Part shown: positions 1-5,629 of the stretch, piece after piece | Position numbering within the stretch: the stretch's first letter is position 1 | Layout: each line of letters begins with the position of its first letter | Origin: CAIZQW01 sp964459675 | GTDB taxonomy: Bacteria; Verrucomicrobiota; Kiritimatiellia; RFP12; UBA1067 | Reading direction: 5' to 3' | NCBI GenBank assembly: GCA_964459675.1 | Contig: CAYWNP010000010.1 | Location: 1 to 35,576, forward strand | DNA length: 35,576 bases | Program-made: the position numbers and the translations under genes | Notes under the pieces: generated by a model | Seen by the model: the letters and a program-made list of their open reading frames with translations, nothing else | Told to the model about the DNA's origin: nothing | Database searches by the model: none

Positions 1-315
1 CAACAGAAGTCCAACCGGAAATCAAGGGAAATAGTCATTTTAGCCCGATTTTGAGGAAAATGGCGACATGCTTACAGCACAGTTGTACGCATCTCCGCGT
101 TGGGGAGAATGCAGGGTGGAGAGAAGTTCTAAAGTTCGAGAATTCTAAAGTTCTAAAGTGAGGGAGGGTCACGCGCTGGGTGCCAGACCGGACGCAATTC
201 ATTTTTGACAGGATGAACAGGATTTTGAGGATTTGTTACTCAGCGCCGCAATATTGCGCCACACTCACCTTTCCAGGGTGGTTGGTTCAATAAGCTATAC
301 GTTTCTGAGTCCTTG
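1..315. other. Non-coding stretch beyond the last cassette
   Basis: No convincing gene is visible here. The stretch lies beyond the attC site of the rhaD cassette and so marks the distal end of the recognisable array. It holds two simple repeats: three copies of TTCTAAAG at about 127-158, and a copy (about 201-235) of the TTGACAGGATNAACAGGATT motif that recurs at 14652-14671 and 29715-29740. A GTCCAAC at 10-16 resembles an attC core box, but no partner arm was found. Confidence 0.6.
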
Positions 316-375
316 GATCAACGTCCGCCCTCTGCGGCGGCGCTCAGCGACGTACGCAGCAGGGCATTGTTGGCA
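316..375 (-). other. attC recombination site of the rhaD cassette
   Basis: Read on the - strand, this 60-base site starts with TGCCAAC (R''-like box) and ends with GTTGATC (R'-like box, core consensus GTTRRRY with one mismatch). Between them the arms GCCCT-G-CTGCG and CGCAG-AGGGC are complementary except for one extrahelical G in the first arm. That imperfect hairpin with an unpaired base is characteristic of attC sites, in which the folded single strand is recombined by IntI. It sits 22 bases beyond the rhaD stop codon, as expected for the 3' end of a gene cassette. Confidence 0.8.
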
Positions 376-397
376 TCATTTTCCGTCACATATTCGG

Positions 398-1225
398 TTA
401 TACGCCTGGCCAGCCAGCCAGCAACGAAGGTTCCCAATCGCACTTGAAGTTGCCGGCGATTGCCTGAAGCTGGGCATCGGTCAAGGTCTTCTTCAGACCA
501 CCGGCAGCAGCACAAGCCAGGTAGATCTCAGCTGCTTTCTCTGCCACATAGATCCGACCAAACGCCTCATCAAGATTGCGCCCCGAACCAACGATCCCAT
601 GCTGCTCCCAGACCACGAGGGTTCGCTGGCGGAGCGCGGTGGCTGTTGCCTGTCCTAGTTCGTTGCTTCCGGCCATCATCCACGGGAGGAACTCAACTCC
701 TTTCGGGAACACGACAACGCACTCAGCGTGCATGCGCCAGAGCAACGCCGTCAACTTGGCGGTGGACAGGTCAGCGAAAACATACGTCAATGCGATGATT
801 GACGGAGTATGCGTATGGATAACCGCGTGCGCGTAGTCATTTGTGCTATCCTTGATGGTGGCATGTGAAAGAAGGTGAGCTGCCAACTCCGATGTCGGCC
901 GACCATTAGGTTTGAACCCCCACAAAATCCTATATGCCGTGCCGTTGTTGTTCAATTCGATTAGCCCAATATTCCGCTCAGGAGCAATTTCAACATTACG
1001 CAAGTAGCGGCCTGTGCCGGTGAAAATGAAACGCTCCCCCTGCAATGACGGGGCATCTACGGAAAGCGGAATCCATTCGGATTGGCCATGTAGGCCGGCA
1101 AATGCCACGTTTTGCTCTTCATTTAGCCGAAGACTGACGTTTCCGCCATTCGCCTCAGCCCAACCACGATCCCACATGTCCCGTGTCGTTTTTGCGACAT
1201 GGTTAATCAATGTCTCTTGTTTCAT
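398..1225 (-). CDS. rhaD: Rhamnulose-1-phosphate aldolase (class II aldolase)
   Basis: This 275-aa protein is close in length and sequence to E. coli RhaD (274 aa). It should cleave L-rhamnulose 1-phosphate to dihydroxyacetone phosphate and L-lactaldehyde in the cytoplasm. Visible hallmarks are the early NGGN phosphate-binding loop (residues 26-29), Glu113 in TSEL matching the catalytic Glu117, and the zinc ligands His137 and His139 in IHTHT and His209 in EQHG. The ATG at 1225 has a good ribosome binding site (AGGAGTG, 4 bases upstream). The gene lies between two attC sites (1241-1295 and 316-375), so it is a cassette of the integron rather than part of a rhamnose operon. No rhamnose kinase, isomerase or regulator is in the window. 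It is probably expressed from Pc or by read-through from the hicAB promoter. Confidence 0.92.
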   Translation of the reverse strand: MKQETLINHVAKTTRDMWDRGWAEANGGNVSLRLNEEQNVAFAGLHGQSEWIPLSVDAPSLQGERFIFTGTGRYLRNVEIAPERNIGLIELNNNGTAYRILWGFKPNGRPTSELAAHLLSHATIKDSTNDYAHAVIHTHTPSIIALTYVFADLSTAKLTALLWRMHAECVVVFPKGVEFLPWMMAGSNELGQATATALRQRTLVVWEQHGIVGSGRNLDEAFGRIYVAEKAAEIYLACAAAGGLKKTLTDAQLQAIAGNFKCDWEPSLLAGWPGV

Positions 1226-1240
1226 TATTCACTCCTGTTC

Positions 1241-1295
1241 TGCCAACGTTAGCGGTTACCGGCGCGTATTCGCGTTCGGTACGCCGCTTGGTCGC
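1241..1295 (-). other. attC site after hicB (degenerate R'' box)
   Basis: On the - strand the site ends in GTTGGCA (R'-like). Its stem pairs AGCGG with CCGCT and TACCG with CGGTA, separated by a small internal loop, and the terminal part contains CGCGAATACGCG. The first core box reads GACCAAG instead of RYYYAAC, so it appears degraded and may recombine poorly. The core from GCGTACCG to ACGTTGG matches the attC at 10608-10664 with only two differences. It separates hicB (stop at 1302) from rhaD (start at 1225). Confidence 0.8.
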
Positions 1296-1301
1296 TATTA
1301 T

Positions 1302-1514
1302 TTATGCGTATGCTAGGCGTCCGCGAGGTTGCGGGATCGTTCTCCCGAGATCGGATGCTGTTTCAATCCATTCGCGAATCGTTTGTTCGGCGTTCGACAG
1401 CGCCTCCTGATAGGTCGGGCCATCTGCCATACAACCAGAAAGTTCAGGAACCTCCGCTACGTAGGACTTGTCATCCTCACTCCAGAAAATGATGATTTCG
1501 TATTTGTGTTCCAT
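1302..1514 (-). CDS. hicB: HicB-like antitoxin
   Basis: This 70-aa protein has the partial RNase H-like HicB fold: an N-terminal strand pattern (KYEIIIFWSEDDKSYVAEVP), then the ELSGCMADGPTYQEALSNA segment typical of HicB/UPF0150 proteins. HicB binds and neutralises the HicA mRNA interferase and usually represses its own operon. It starts 3 bases after the hicA stop codon, so the two are translationally coupled. At 70 aa it is shorter than two-domain HicB proteins and shows no C-terminal DNA-binding domain, so autoregulation may be weak. An attC site follows immediately. Confidence 0.9.
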   Translation of the reverse strand: MEHKYEIIIFWSEDDKSYVAEVPELSGCMADGPTYQEALSNAEQTIREWIETASDLGRTIPQPRGRLAYA

Positions 1515-1517
1515 GAT

Positions 1518-1772
1518 TCAGTCCTCCATCCGTAGCTTGTACTTCAACAACAGATCGCGTATTTGCTTAATCTGATAAGGCTTGCTCATCCCGTTCTTTG
1601 GCTGGATGTTGATGATTTCCTCGACACCCTCCATTGTAAAGATATGATGGTCGCCACGAATACGGATCTCAAAACCTATACGTGACAACAGAACGCATAC
1701 ATCGCCGAAGGGGACATTTGAGTCCGATCGTCGCGTCATGATGTGTTCGTATACCTTTGCGTACTTACCCAT
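1518..1772 (-). CDS. hicA: HicA-like mRNA interferase toxin
   Basis: This 84-aa protein has the double-stranded-RNA-binding-like fold of HicA. The segment VLLSRIGFEIRIRGDHHIF includes the catalytic histidine region (His42/His43), and the tail KPYQIKQIRDLLLKYKL is typical of the family. HicA cleaves mRNA independently of the ribosome. The N terminus (about 20 residues before FGDVCVLL) is slightly longer than in small HicA proteins. The gene is upstream of hicB in the usual toxin-first order. It has a candidate promoter of its own at 1792-1821, which is common for toxin-antitoxin cassettes in large integrons, where such modules may stabilise the array. Confidence 0.9.
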   Translation of the reverse strand: MGKYAKVYEHIMTRRSDSNVPFGDVCVLLSRIGFEIRIRGDHHIFTMEGVEEIINIQPKNGMSKPYQIKQIRDLLLKYKLRMED

Positions 1773-1791
1773 AGCACCTTTAGTTGTTATA

Positions 1792-1821
1792 ATTGTACCA
1801 TTAGAATGAGCCGTTTCTCAA
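1792..1821 (-). promoter_or_regulatory. Candidate hicAB promoter
   Basis: On the - strand TTGAGA (-35) and TACAAT (-10) are separated by 18 bases, about 20 bases upstream of the hicA start. This would let the toxin-antitoxin pair be expressed independently of Pc. Hexamers were matched by eye only. Confidence 0.55.
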
Positions 1822-1892
1822 GTCAAACGTTATTATTTATATGTTAAGCTTTGTGCTTCCTGAGGAAAAGGACTGGAGGGCAGTTGGCTTCT

Positions 1893-2021
1893 TTACTTTC
1901 TCCAGAACTCATCGTCTGTTTTTGGGCGTATATCGCACACTCGAACGATTGACACGTCTGTGACAGCGATGAGTTTCTTATCCTGCATGTCAACGACTGG
2001 CGCCCCCATTCGGCCATCATC
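1893..2021 (-). other. In-frame continuation beyond an amber codon
   Basis: After the TAG that ends the 74-aa gene (2022-2024), the same frame stays open for 42 codons and ends at TAA (1893-1895). The predicted peptide begins DDGRMGAPVV and includes KKLIAVTDVSIVRVCDIRP. It looks like ordinary protein and follows naturally from the upstream strand pattern. This could be a nonsense mutation in a former 117-aa gene, an independent small ORF starting at an internal ATG (about 2009), or chance. A different-frame ORF over the same region (1844-2035) looks less protein-like. Confidence 0.45.
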
Positions 2022-2246
2022 CTATTCCGTAACATCGCGAAGAATTAGTTTCTGACAGTCGTCGGATAGATCTATGAGACGGCCTCGAAACCGTAATGGC
2101 GAGTCATGAAGCGAGACCTCGATATCCATCCCGACCAGCTTGAGGTAGTCGGCTACGGTCTTGACCCCGATGGATTCCGCGTGTCTAGGTTCACCAGGAC
2201 GCCTTTGTTGACCCAATAAATCTCGTATGGTGTCGAATACTTTCAT
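2022..2246 (-). CDS. Small cassette protein of unknown function
   Basis: I do not recognise this 74-aa protein. The start is placed at 2246 because it lies just after the attC end at 2257; longer starts would run through the attC. It begins MKVFDTIRDL, has a charged segment, and ends with a beta-rich part (DIEVSLHDSPLRFRGRLIDL), which could be part of a small barrel. The gene ends in TAG, and an in-frame 42-codon extension follows, so the protein may be a truncated form. No attC was found between it and hicA, so it may share a cassette with hicAB or its site may have decayed. Confidence 0.6.
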   Translation of the reverse strand: MKVFDTIRDLLGQQRRPGEPRHAESIGVKTVADYLKLVGMDIEVSLHDSPLRFRGRLIDLSDDCQKLILRDVTE

Positions 2247-2256
2247 TGATATTTTA

Positions 2257-2316
2257 TGCGAACGACCACCTTCAGCGGCGCTGGTTTCCAGCGTACGCTG
2301 CAAGGTTTTGCTGGCC
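2257..2316 (-). other. attC site of the 88-aa cassette (degenerate cores)
   Basis: On the - strand the arms ACCTT-G-CAGCG and CGCTG-AAGGT pair with a single extrahelical G, the same architecture as the attC sites at 316-375 and 2612-2673. The apical part CGCTGGAAACCAGCG is a hairpin. The core boxes are poor (GGCCAGC and GTTCGCA), so the structure is preserved better than the consensus. It lies directly after the 88-aa gene and just before the next start codon. Confidence 0.7.
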
Positions 2317-2334
2317 TCCGTCTTAATTCATTGT

Positions 2335-2601
2335 TCAGAACGGAAGATTCTCATCTAGGTCTTGAGCCTTCGCATCCGATGCTCCACCATTCAGTCCATC
2401 CCGCTCCATTTCCCACTTGTGTAACTCCTCGTACATTTCATTTTGAAGCAGAAAAATCGGATCAGCAGGCATATTCTCGATCTTCGGCATACGCTTGATC
2501 CGCTTCTGCTTTCCGTTCAGAAACACCATTTCATACATTTCTCGCATGCGTTTCTTTTGTGCTCTGTCGGACGGAGTGAGCTTTCTTTTCCGTTTTGTCA
2601 T
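2335..2601 (-). CDS. Basic cassette protein of unknown function
   Basis: This 88-aa protein is unrecognised. Its first half is strongly basic (MTKRKRKLTPSDRAQKKRMR), suggesting nucleic-acid contact, and its second half is acidic and probably helical (NEMYEELHKWEMERDG), so the charge is split along the chain. The ATG at 2601 lies 11 bases after the attC core at 2612-2618, a typical cassette spacing. A structured attC follows its stop. No domain could be named; function is unknown. Confidence 0.65.
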   Translation of the reverse strand: MTKRKRKLTPSDRAQKKRMREMYEMVFLNGKQKRIKRMPKIENMPADPIFLLQNEMYEELHKWEMERDGLNGGASDAKAQDLDENLPF

Positions 2602-2611
2602 TTTAATTCAT

Positions 2612-2673
2612 GGCCAACGTCACTTCTCTGGCGCGGCGCGGTTAGCGACGTCGCCAGCAGAAGTTTGTTGGGC
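2612..2673 (-). other. attC site of the first cassette
   Basis: This is one of the best attC sites in the window. On the - strand it runs from GCCCAAC (R'', perfect RYYYAAC) to GTTGGCC (R', one mismatch). The arms ACTTCT-G-CTGGCG and CGCCAG-AGAAGT pair perfectly apart from one extrahelical G. It overlaps the last codons of the first cassette gene (stop at 2620), so the attC itself encodes the protein's C-terminal residues, a compact arrangement seen in some cassettes. Confidence 0.88.
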
Positions 2674-3228
2674 GAGTTTCTGCCGCCGTCTTTGCATCAT
2701 CCACCTCACGAACAGCCAGAGCAACATCAGTTCAATCAACAGAATTGCGGCACCAATAGGCTCCACTGTGAATCGTTTCGACAAGAGTTGACCGTCACTG
2801 AAGTCGAACACCAGGCACCCCACATAGACTCCGCCAAGCAGATCGCTAGGAAGCAAGAGGACTCTGAATTTGGGGCTGAAGAACTCGCCGGTGAGCCATG
2901 TTGCATGGACTGGTCCACCTGCTGTCAGTTTGTCTGCGTCTGCAGACAAACTGTTGCCTTGAAAATCCTTTGCGGAGAGCAAATACAGACGTCCATCCTG
3001 AATCTTCCATTCCGCAACGTAGCCACGCCAACATGCTGAACAGATGGTGTGGAATGCGAGGGCGTTCGTTCCATAGAGGACCTCACGCGGAATATCACCC
3101 CCCAACACTTCATGGGTCCATACGCCGGTGTGCAGATGATCGCGTATCTGTGTCGTGGCGCTTGCAGTCCCCGCCGCAGCAAGCACGGCACAGACAAGCG
3201 TGCATATGACTTTTCTGAGTTTCATCAT
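2620..3228 (-). CDS. Exported membrane-anchored cassette protein
   Basis: The start is placed at 3228 (MMKLRKVICTLVCAVLAAAG), which gives a clean signal peptide or N-terminal anchor with a likely cleavage after ASA; the ATG at 3288 would put attI sequence into the protein. The mature part of about 180 aa contains the segment TICSACWRGYVAEWKIQDGR. Short hypothetical proteins with a CWRGYVAxWxI pattern are, from memory, common but uncharacterised. A hydrophobic helix near residues 160-180 (AAILLIELMLLWLFVRWMM) is followed by an arginine-rich tail, so the C terminus should be anchored in the inner membrane. The gene is the first cassette after attI and therefore the best placed for Pc transcription. 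Function unknown. Confidence 0.75.
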   Translation of the reverse strand: MMKLRKVICTLVCAVLAAAGTASATTQIRDHLHTGVWTHEVLGGDIPREVLYGTNALAFHTICSACWRGYVAEWKIQDGRLYLLSAKDFQGNSLSADADKLTAGGPVHATWLTGEFFSPKFRVLLLPSDLLGGVYVGCLVFDFSDGQLLSKRFTVEPIGAAILLIELMLLWLFVRWMMQRRRQKLAQQTSAGDVANRAAPEK

Positions 3229-3233
3229 TCTAC

Positions 3234-3290
3234 GCCCAACAGTGTTATTGAGCCTACCTCGTGGAGAGACCACCCCCCCAACAAACATGT
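3234..3290 (-). other. Probable attI site with crossover box
   Basis: On the - strand the box GTTGGGC (3234-3240) matches GTTRRRY exactly and lies 6 bases before the first cassette start codon, where attI should join the array. Crossover would be after the G at 3240. The preceding bases contain an AGGTAGGCT repeat (3251-3261) like those near intI, which could be an accessory integrase-binding repeat. Unlike the attC sites, no paired-arm hairpin of attC type is evident. The outer border of attI cannot be set from sequence alone. Confidence 0.7.
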
Positions 3291-3294
3291 TGTT

Positions 3295-3323
3295 AGCATA
3301 GAAGATGGCAGGAGTGTAGTCAA
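3295..3323 (-). promoter_or_regulatory. Cassette promoter Pc
   Basis: On the - strand TTGACT (-35, 3318-3323) and TATGCT (-10, 3295-3300) are exactly 17 bases apart, a strong sigma-70-type match. Transcription would begin near 3288 and run through attI into the cassettes. Position, orientation and strength all fit a Pc promoter located between intI and attI. Confidence 0.8.
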
Positions 3324-3380
3324 GTATCTAACTCTTTGGATATTAAGTTTTTTCAATCGCTTTGCTTTTTAAACTTGCCG

Positions 3381-3471
3381 CCGAGGTAGGCTTTATGCAA
3401 AATATCGAGGTATGCTTTATGAGGTCATTTGACGAGAACGACTCGTTCCCTCTTCATAAAGCCTACCTCGG
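3381..3471. repeat. 17-bp repeats in the intI/attI intergenic region
   Basis: Three copies of a 17-base motif lie here: CCGAGGTAGGCTTTATG at 3381-3397, a 15/17 variant at 3405-3421, and a perfect inverted copy at 3455-3471. A fourth, shorter core (AGCCTACCTCG) is at 3251-3261 next to the crossover site. The inverted copy ends 8 bases before the intI start codon. They may be accessory integrase sites (like attI direct repeats) or operators for a regulator of intI; the sequence does not decide between these. Confidence 0.8.
3429..3457 (+). promoter_or_regulatory. Candidate intI promoter with a palindromic operator
   Basis: TTGACG (3429-3434) could serve as a -35 box for intI, but the -10 region about 17-18 bases on (around TTCATA) is weak. 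Directly overlapping is the palindrome GAACGACTCGTTC (3436-3448), with 6-base arms around a central C. GAAC/GTTC half-sites resemble LexA-type operators, which control many intI genes, although the 5-base spacing does not match the patterns I know. The assignment is tentative. Confidence 0.35.
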
Positions 3472-3479
3472 AGTATCAG

Positions 3480-4847
3480 ATGGATAAAACACCTATTATT
3501 TTCGATGACTGGGAGCAAGCCCTGAAAAAGGACGTTCCTATCGCTCTCCATCCGGCGTATCGTGAAGCCATCATGAAATTCCGCTACTGGCTCTGGGAGA
3601 CGGGGAAGTCACCAGATGTTGAGACGTTCAAGGAGCATGTCGCGTGGAAGAAGTCATATCTTCCCCCTGAGCAATTCGAAGCGAGGCTCGAAGCCTTGAG
3701 GTGGTACTATAAAGAAGGAAACCAGCGAATGAAGGCGGCAGGGAAAACGAAGGCGGACATTGTGCCGACAGCGAAAGATCCCCTCCCTACACCAAAAGCA
3801 GCAACTCTGGTAAAACGAAGCAGCGTGGACGGCGGTTATCGGACGTATGAAATGAACGATGTTCCATCCGCAGGGGCTCGCGATCTGGGCGGTCCGCCAT
3901 GGGAAAAGGCCTTGGTCAGCCGCATTCGGGAAAAGGGTCTGGCTTGGACCAGCGAAAAAACATATCGGGGGTGGTGCAGGCGCTTTATAGACTCCTGCGG
4001 CGACAAGCCAATCAATGGACTGGACCATGAAGATGTACGCAGGTGGCTGTCGGATCTGGCAGTGAAACAACGCATCTCCGTGTCCACGCAGAGCCAAGCG
4101 CTCAATGCTGTCGTCTTCTTTTTTCGTGAAGTGTTGAAACGCGACCCAGGGGATTTCAGCGACTTCACCCATGCTCGGCGAGGACGGAAGGTGCCTTCCG
4201 TGCTGACGCAAGCTGAGTGCAAACGATTGTTCGAAGCGATGGAAGGCACCAGCCGCCTGATGGCTGAGCTGATGTATGCGGCCGGATTACGCCTTTCAGA
4301 ACTCCTAAGGTTGCGTGTAAAGGATGTGGACTTAGATCGACTCCAGATTGCTGTACAGTGCGGCAAAGGTGACAAAAGCAGATTGACCATGATCCCTCAG
4401 AAACTAGAAGCTGCTCTGCGGGCGCATCGAGAGCGGCTACGCGTACTTTTCGCCAAAGACCGCGAAGCCCAACTTCCAGGCGTGGAACTTCCAGAGGCAT
4501 TGGAACGAAAGTGGCCGACGGCAGGCGAGAAGTTTATCTGGTTCTGGTTCTGGCCTTCGCGCAATCTAATGCGCGACCACCGCAGCGGAATCATTCGCCG
4601 CCATCATGTGCTGGACGTGACGTTCCAGAAGGCAATCCGCGAGGCAGTGGCAAAAGCAGGCTTCGATAAACGTGTGTCGCCCCACACGCTGAGGCACTCA
4701 TTCGCAACGCATCTGCTAGCAAACGGTACGGGCATACGCGATCTACAAGATCTTTTAGGCCATGCGGATATCTCCACGACGGAAATCTATCTTCATACAG
4801 CGAAGCATACCGGCATTGGTGTACAGAGCCCGTTTGACACATTGTAA
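3480..4847 (+). CDS. intI: Integron integrase
   Basis: This is a tyrosine recombinase that inserts and excises gene cassettes by recombining attI and folded attC sites. The start at 3480 is preferred (GGAG about 6 bases upstream); the ATG at 3429 would run through the inverted repeat. The 455-aa protein has a SAM-like core-binding domain (about 138-223) and a catalytic domain with Arg271 (AAGLRLSELLRLR), Lys296 (GKGDKSR), His402 and Arg405 (HTLRHSFATHLL), His428 (LLGHADISTTEIY) and the nucleophile Tyr437. The insert LPEALERKWPTAGEKF followed by an aromatic run and WPS (about 337-361) is the segment that separates IntI from XerC/D. About 120 residues precede the core-binding domain, so the protein is clearly longer than the 320-340 aa of classical IntI. 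It is divergent from the cassettes, as in standard integrons. All catalytic residues are present, so it should be active. Confidence 0.96.
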   Translation: MDKTPIIFDDWEQALKKDVPIALHPAYREAIMKFRYWLWETGKSPDVETFKEHVAWKKSYLPPEQFEARLEALRWYYKEGNQRMKAAGKTKADIVPTAKDPLPTPKAATLVKRSSVDGGYRTYEMNDVPSAGARDLGGPPWEKALVSRIREKGLAWTSEKTYRGWCRRFIDSCGDKPINGLDHEDVRRWLSDLAVKQRISVSTQSQALNAVVFFFREVLKRDPGDFSDFTHARRGRKVPSVLTQAECKRLFEAMEGTSRLMAELMYAAGLRLSELLRLRVKDVDLDRLQIAVQCGKGDKSRLTMIPQKLEAALRAHRERLRVLFAKDREAQLPGVELPEALERKWPTAGEKFIWFWFWPSRNLMRDHRSGIIRRHHVLDVTFQKAIREAVAKAGFDKRVSPHTLRHSFATHLLANGTGIRDLQDLLGHADISTTEIYLHTAKHTGIGVQSPFDTL

Positions 4848-4870
4848 GGCAACGAAAGTCGACTTGATTT

Positions 4871-4894
4871 CACGGGTTTCAACCCACCCGCGTG
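4871..4894 (+). terminator. Weak hairpin after intI
   Basis: CACGGGT can pair imperfectly with ACCCGCGTG 24 bases after the intI stop, followed by a mixed T-rich stretch (AATCTTCTT). There is no proper U-tract, so termination is uncertain. Confidence 0.3.
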
Positions 4895-4927
4895 AATCTT
4901 CTTAGTTGATTGCCCTCAATTTTTTGA

Positions 4928-5341
4928 TTATATCTGGACAGTTTTTAATCCCGCTCGACGGGCTGCTGTCAGTTGCTGCGCATCAGCGGAGGCGAACAGT
5001 TCCGCATCCCACTCGAGCGCACAAGCCACGTGCAACGCATCCATGGCTCGGATGGGACTCGCCTCGATCACCTGAATGGCTGAGCCGACAACAGAGGTTG
5101 TGAGCGCGATGATATCGGCATCGCGGACATCTAACAAGAGACGCCGCTTCGCCTCCCTGTATTGGCTCTGGGTCAATTGATGCTCACGGAGACGACGGTT
5201 CAACGCGGAGATTAGCTCTGGCACACACAGGACACTCAAGCCTAGTTCTGTGGCTGATATACAAAGCGCTTCGACTTTATCGCTTCCCAGCTCTTCAATA
5301 AAGCGTTTTGCAAAGGCCGATGAATCAAGATACACTTTCAC
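4928..5341 (-). CDS. vapC: PIN-domain toxin VapC
   Basis: This 137-aa protein has the PIN-domain RNase pattern: Asp6 in VYLDSSA, Glu42 in VPELISALNR, Asp101 in AMDALHVA and Asp120 in SADAQQL. These four acidic residues coordinate Mg2+ or Mn2+ in VapC toxins, which cut tRNA or rRNA. It overlaps the end of the upstream antitoxin gene by 17 bases, so the pair is co-translated. The gene stands next to intI on its downstream side, not in the cassette array, and no attC flanks it. Confidence 0.93.
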   Translation of the reverse strand: MKVYLDSSAFAKRFIEELGSDKVEALCISATELGLSVLCVPELISALNRRLREHQLTQSQYREAKRRLLLDVRDADIIALTTSVVGSAIQVIEASPIRAMDALHVACALEWDAELFASADAQQLTAARRAGLKTVQI

Positions 5342-5564
5342 GATTGCGCTCCGCTAAAATAATTTCAGAAAGGCTAGCTCCCTTAGTCGAAAGTCTCAGC
5401 CCTGGTCTTTTCCATGAGGGCTGTCCGCTTTTTTCGTTTGCAACAGGGAATACCTCTGCAATAGGCCGTCCATGCCGCATAACGAGCAGGGTCTCTCCCT
5501 TTTCGACTTCGCTCAACATCCCTGATGCGTGGCTCCTGAACTCGGTTAACGTGACTGTTTTCAT
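5325..5564 (-). CDS. Phd/YefM-type antitoxin paired with VapC
   Basis: The 79-aa protein starts at 5564 (ribosome binding site GGAGAG). The longer open frame (to 5906) lies over the epimerase gene and is not used. The sequence VTLTEFRSHASGMLSEVEKG followed by ETLLVMRHGRPIAEVFP is the Phd/YefM DNA-binding fold, and the C-terminal part would wrap the toxin. It should neutralise the PIN toxin and repress the operon by binding the palindrome at 5589-5610. Confidence 0.92.
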   Translation of the reverse strand: MKTVTLTEFRSHASGMLSEVEKGETLLVMRHGRPIAEVFPVANEKSGQPSWKRPGLRLSTKGASLSEIILAERNRESVS

Positions 5565-5588
5565 GATGATCTCTCCGATATGTGCAAC

Positions 5589-5617
5589 AGTGTACAGAAT
5601 TCTGTACACTCTGTCAA
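5589..5617 (-). promoter_or_regulatory. Toxin-antitoxin promoter with palindromic operator
   Basis: On the - strand TTGACA (-35, 5612-5617) and TACACT (-10, 5589-5594) are 17 bases apart. A perfect 22-base palindrome (5589-5610; half-site AGTGTACAGAA) fills the spacer and the -10 box. A dimeric antitoxin bound there would block RNA polymerase directly, the usual autoregulation of such modules. Confidence 0.82.
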
Positions 5618-5629
5618 CCGCTTGGATTC

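Noticed and set aside
10..105. GTCCAAC at 10-16 as the end of another attC.
   Set aside because: No complementary arms could be found within 60-110 bases, and the nearest GTTGGGG lacks the final Y.
1822..1890. A possible attC between the 74-aa cassette and hicA.
   Set aside because: Core-like boxes (AGCCAAC, GTTTGAC) exist but the intervening DNA has no paired arms.
3381..3471. CRISPR-like repeats.
   Set aside because: Only three spaced copies with different orientation and no regular spacers; no cas genes.
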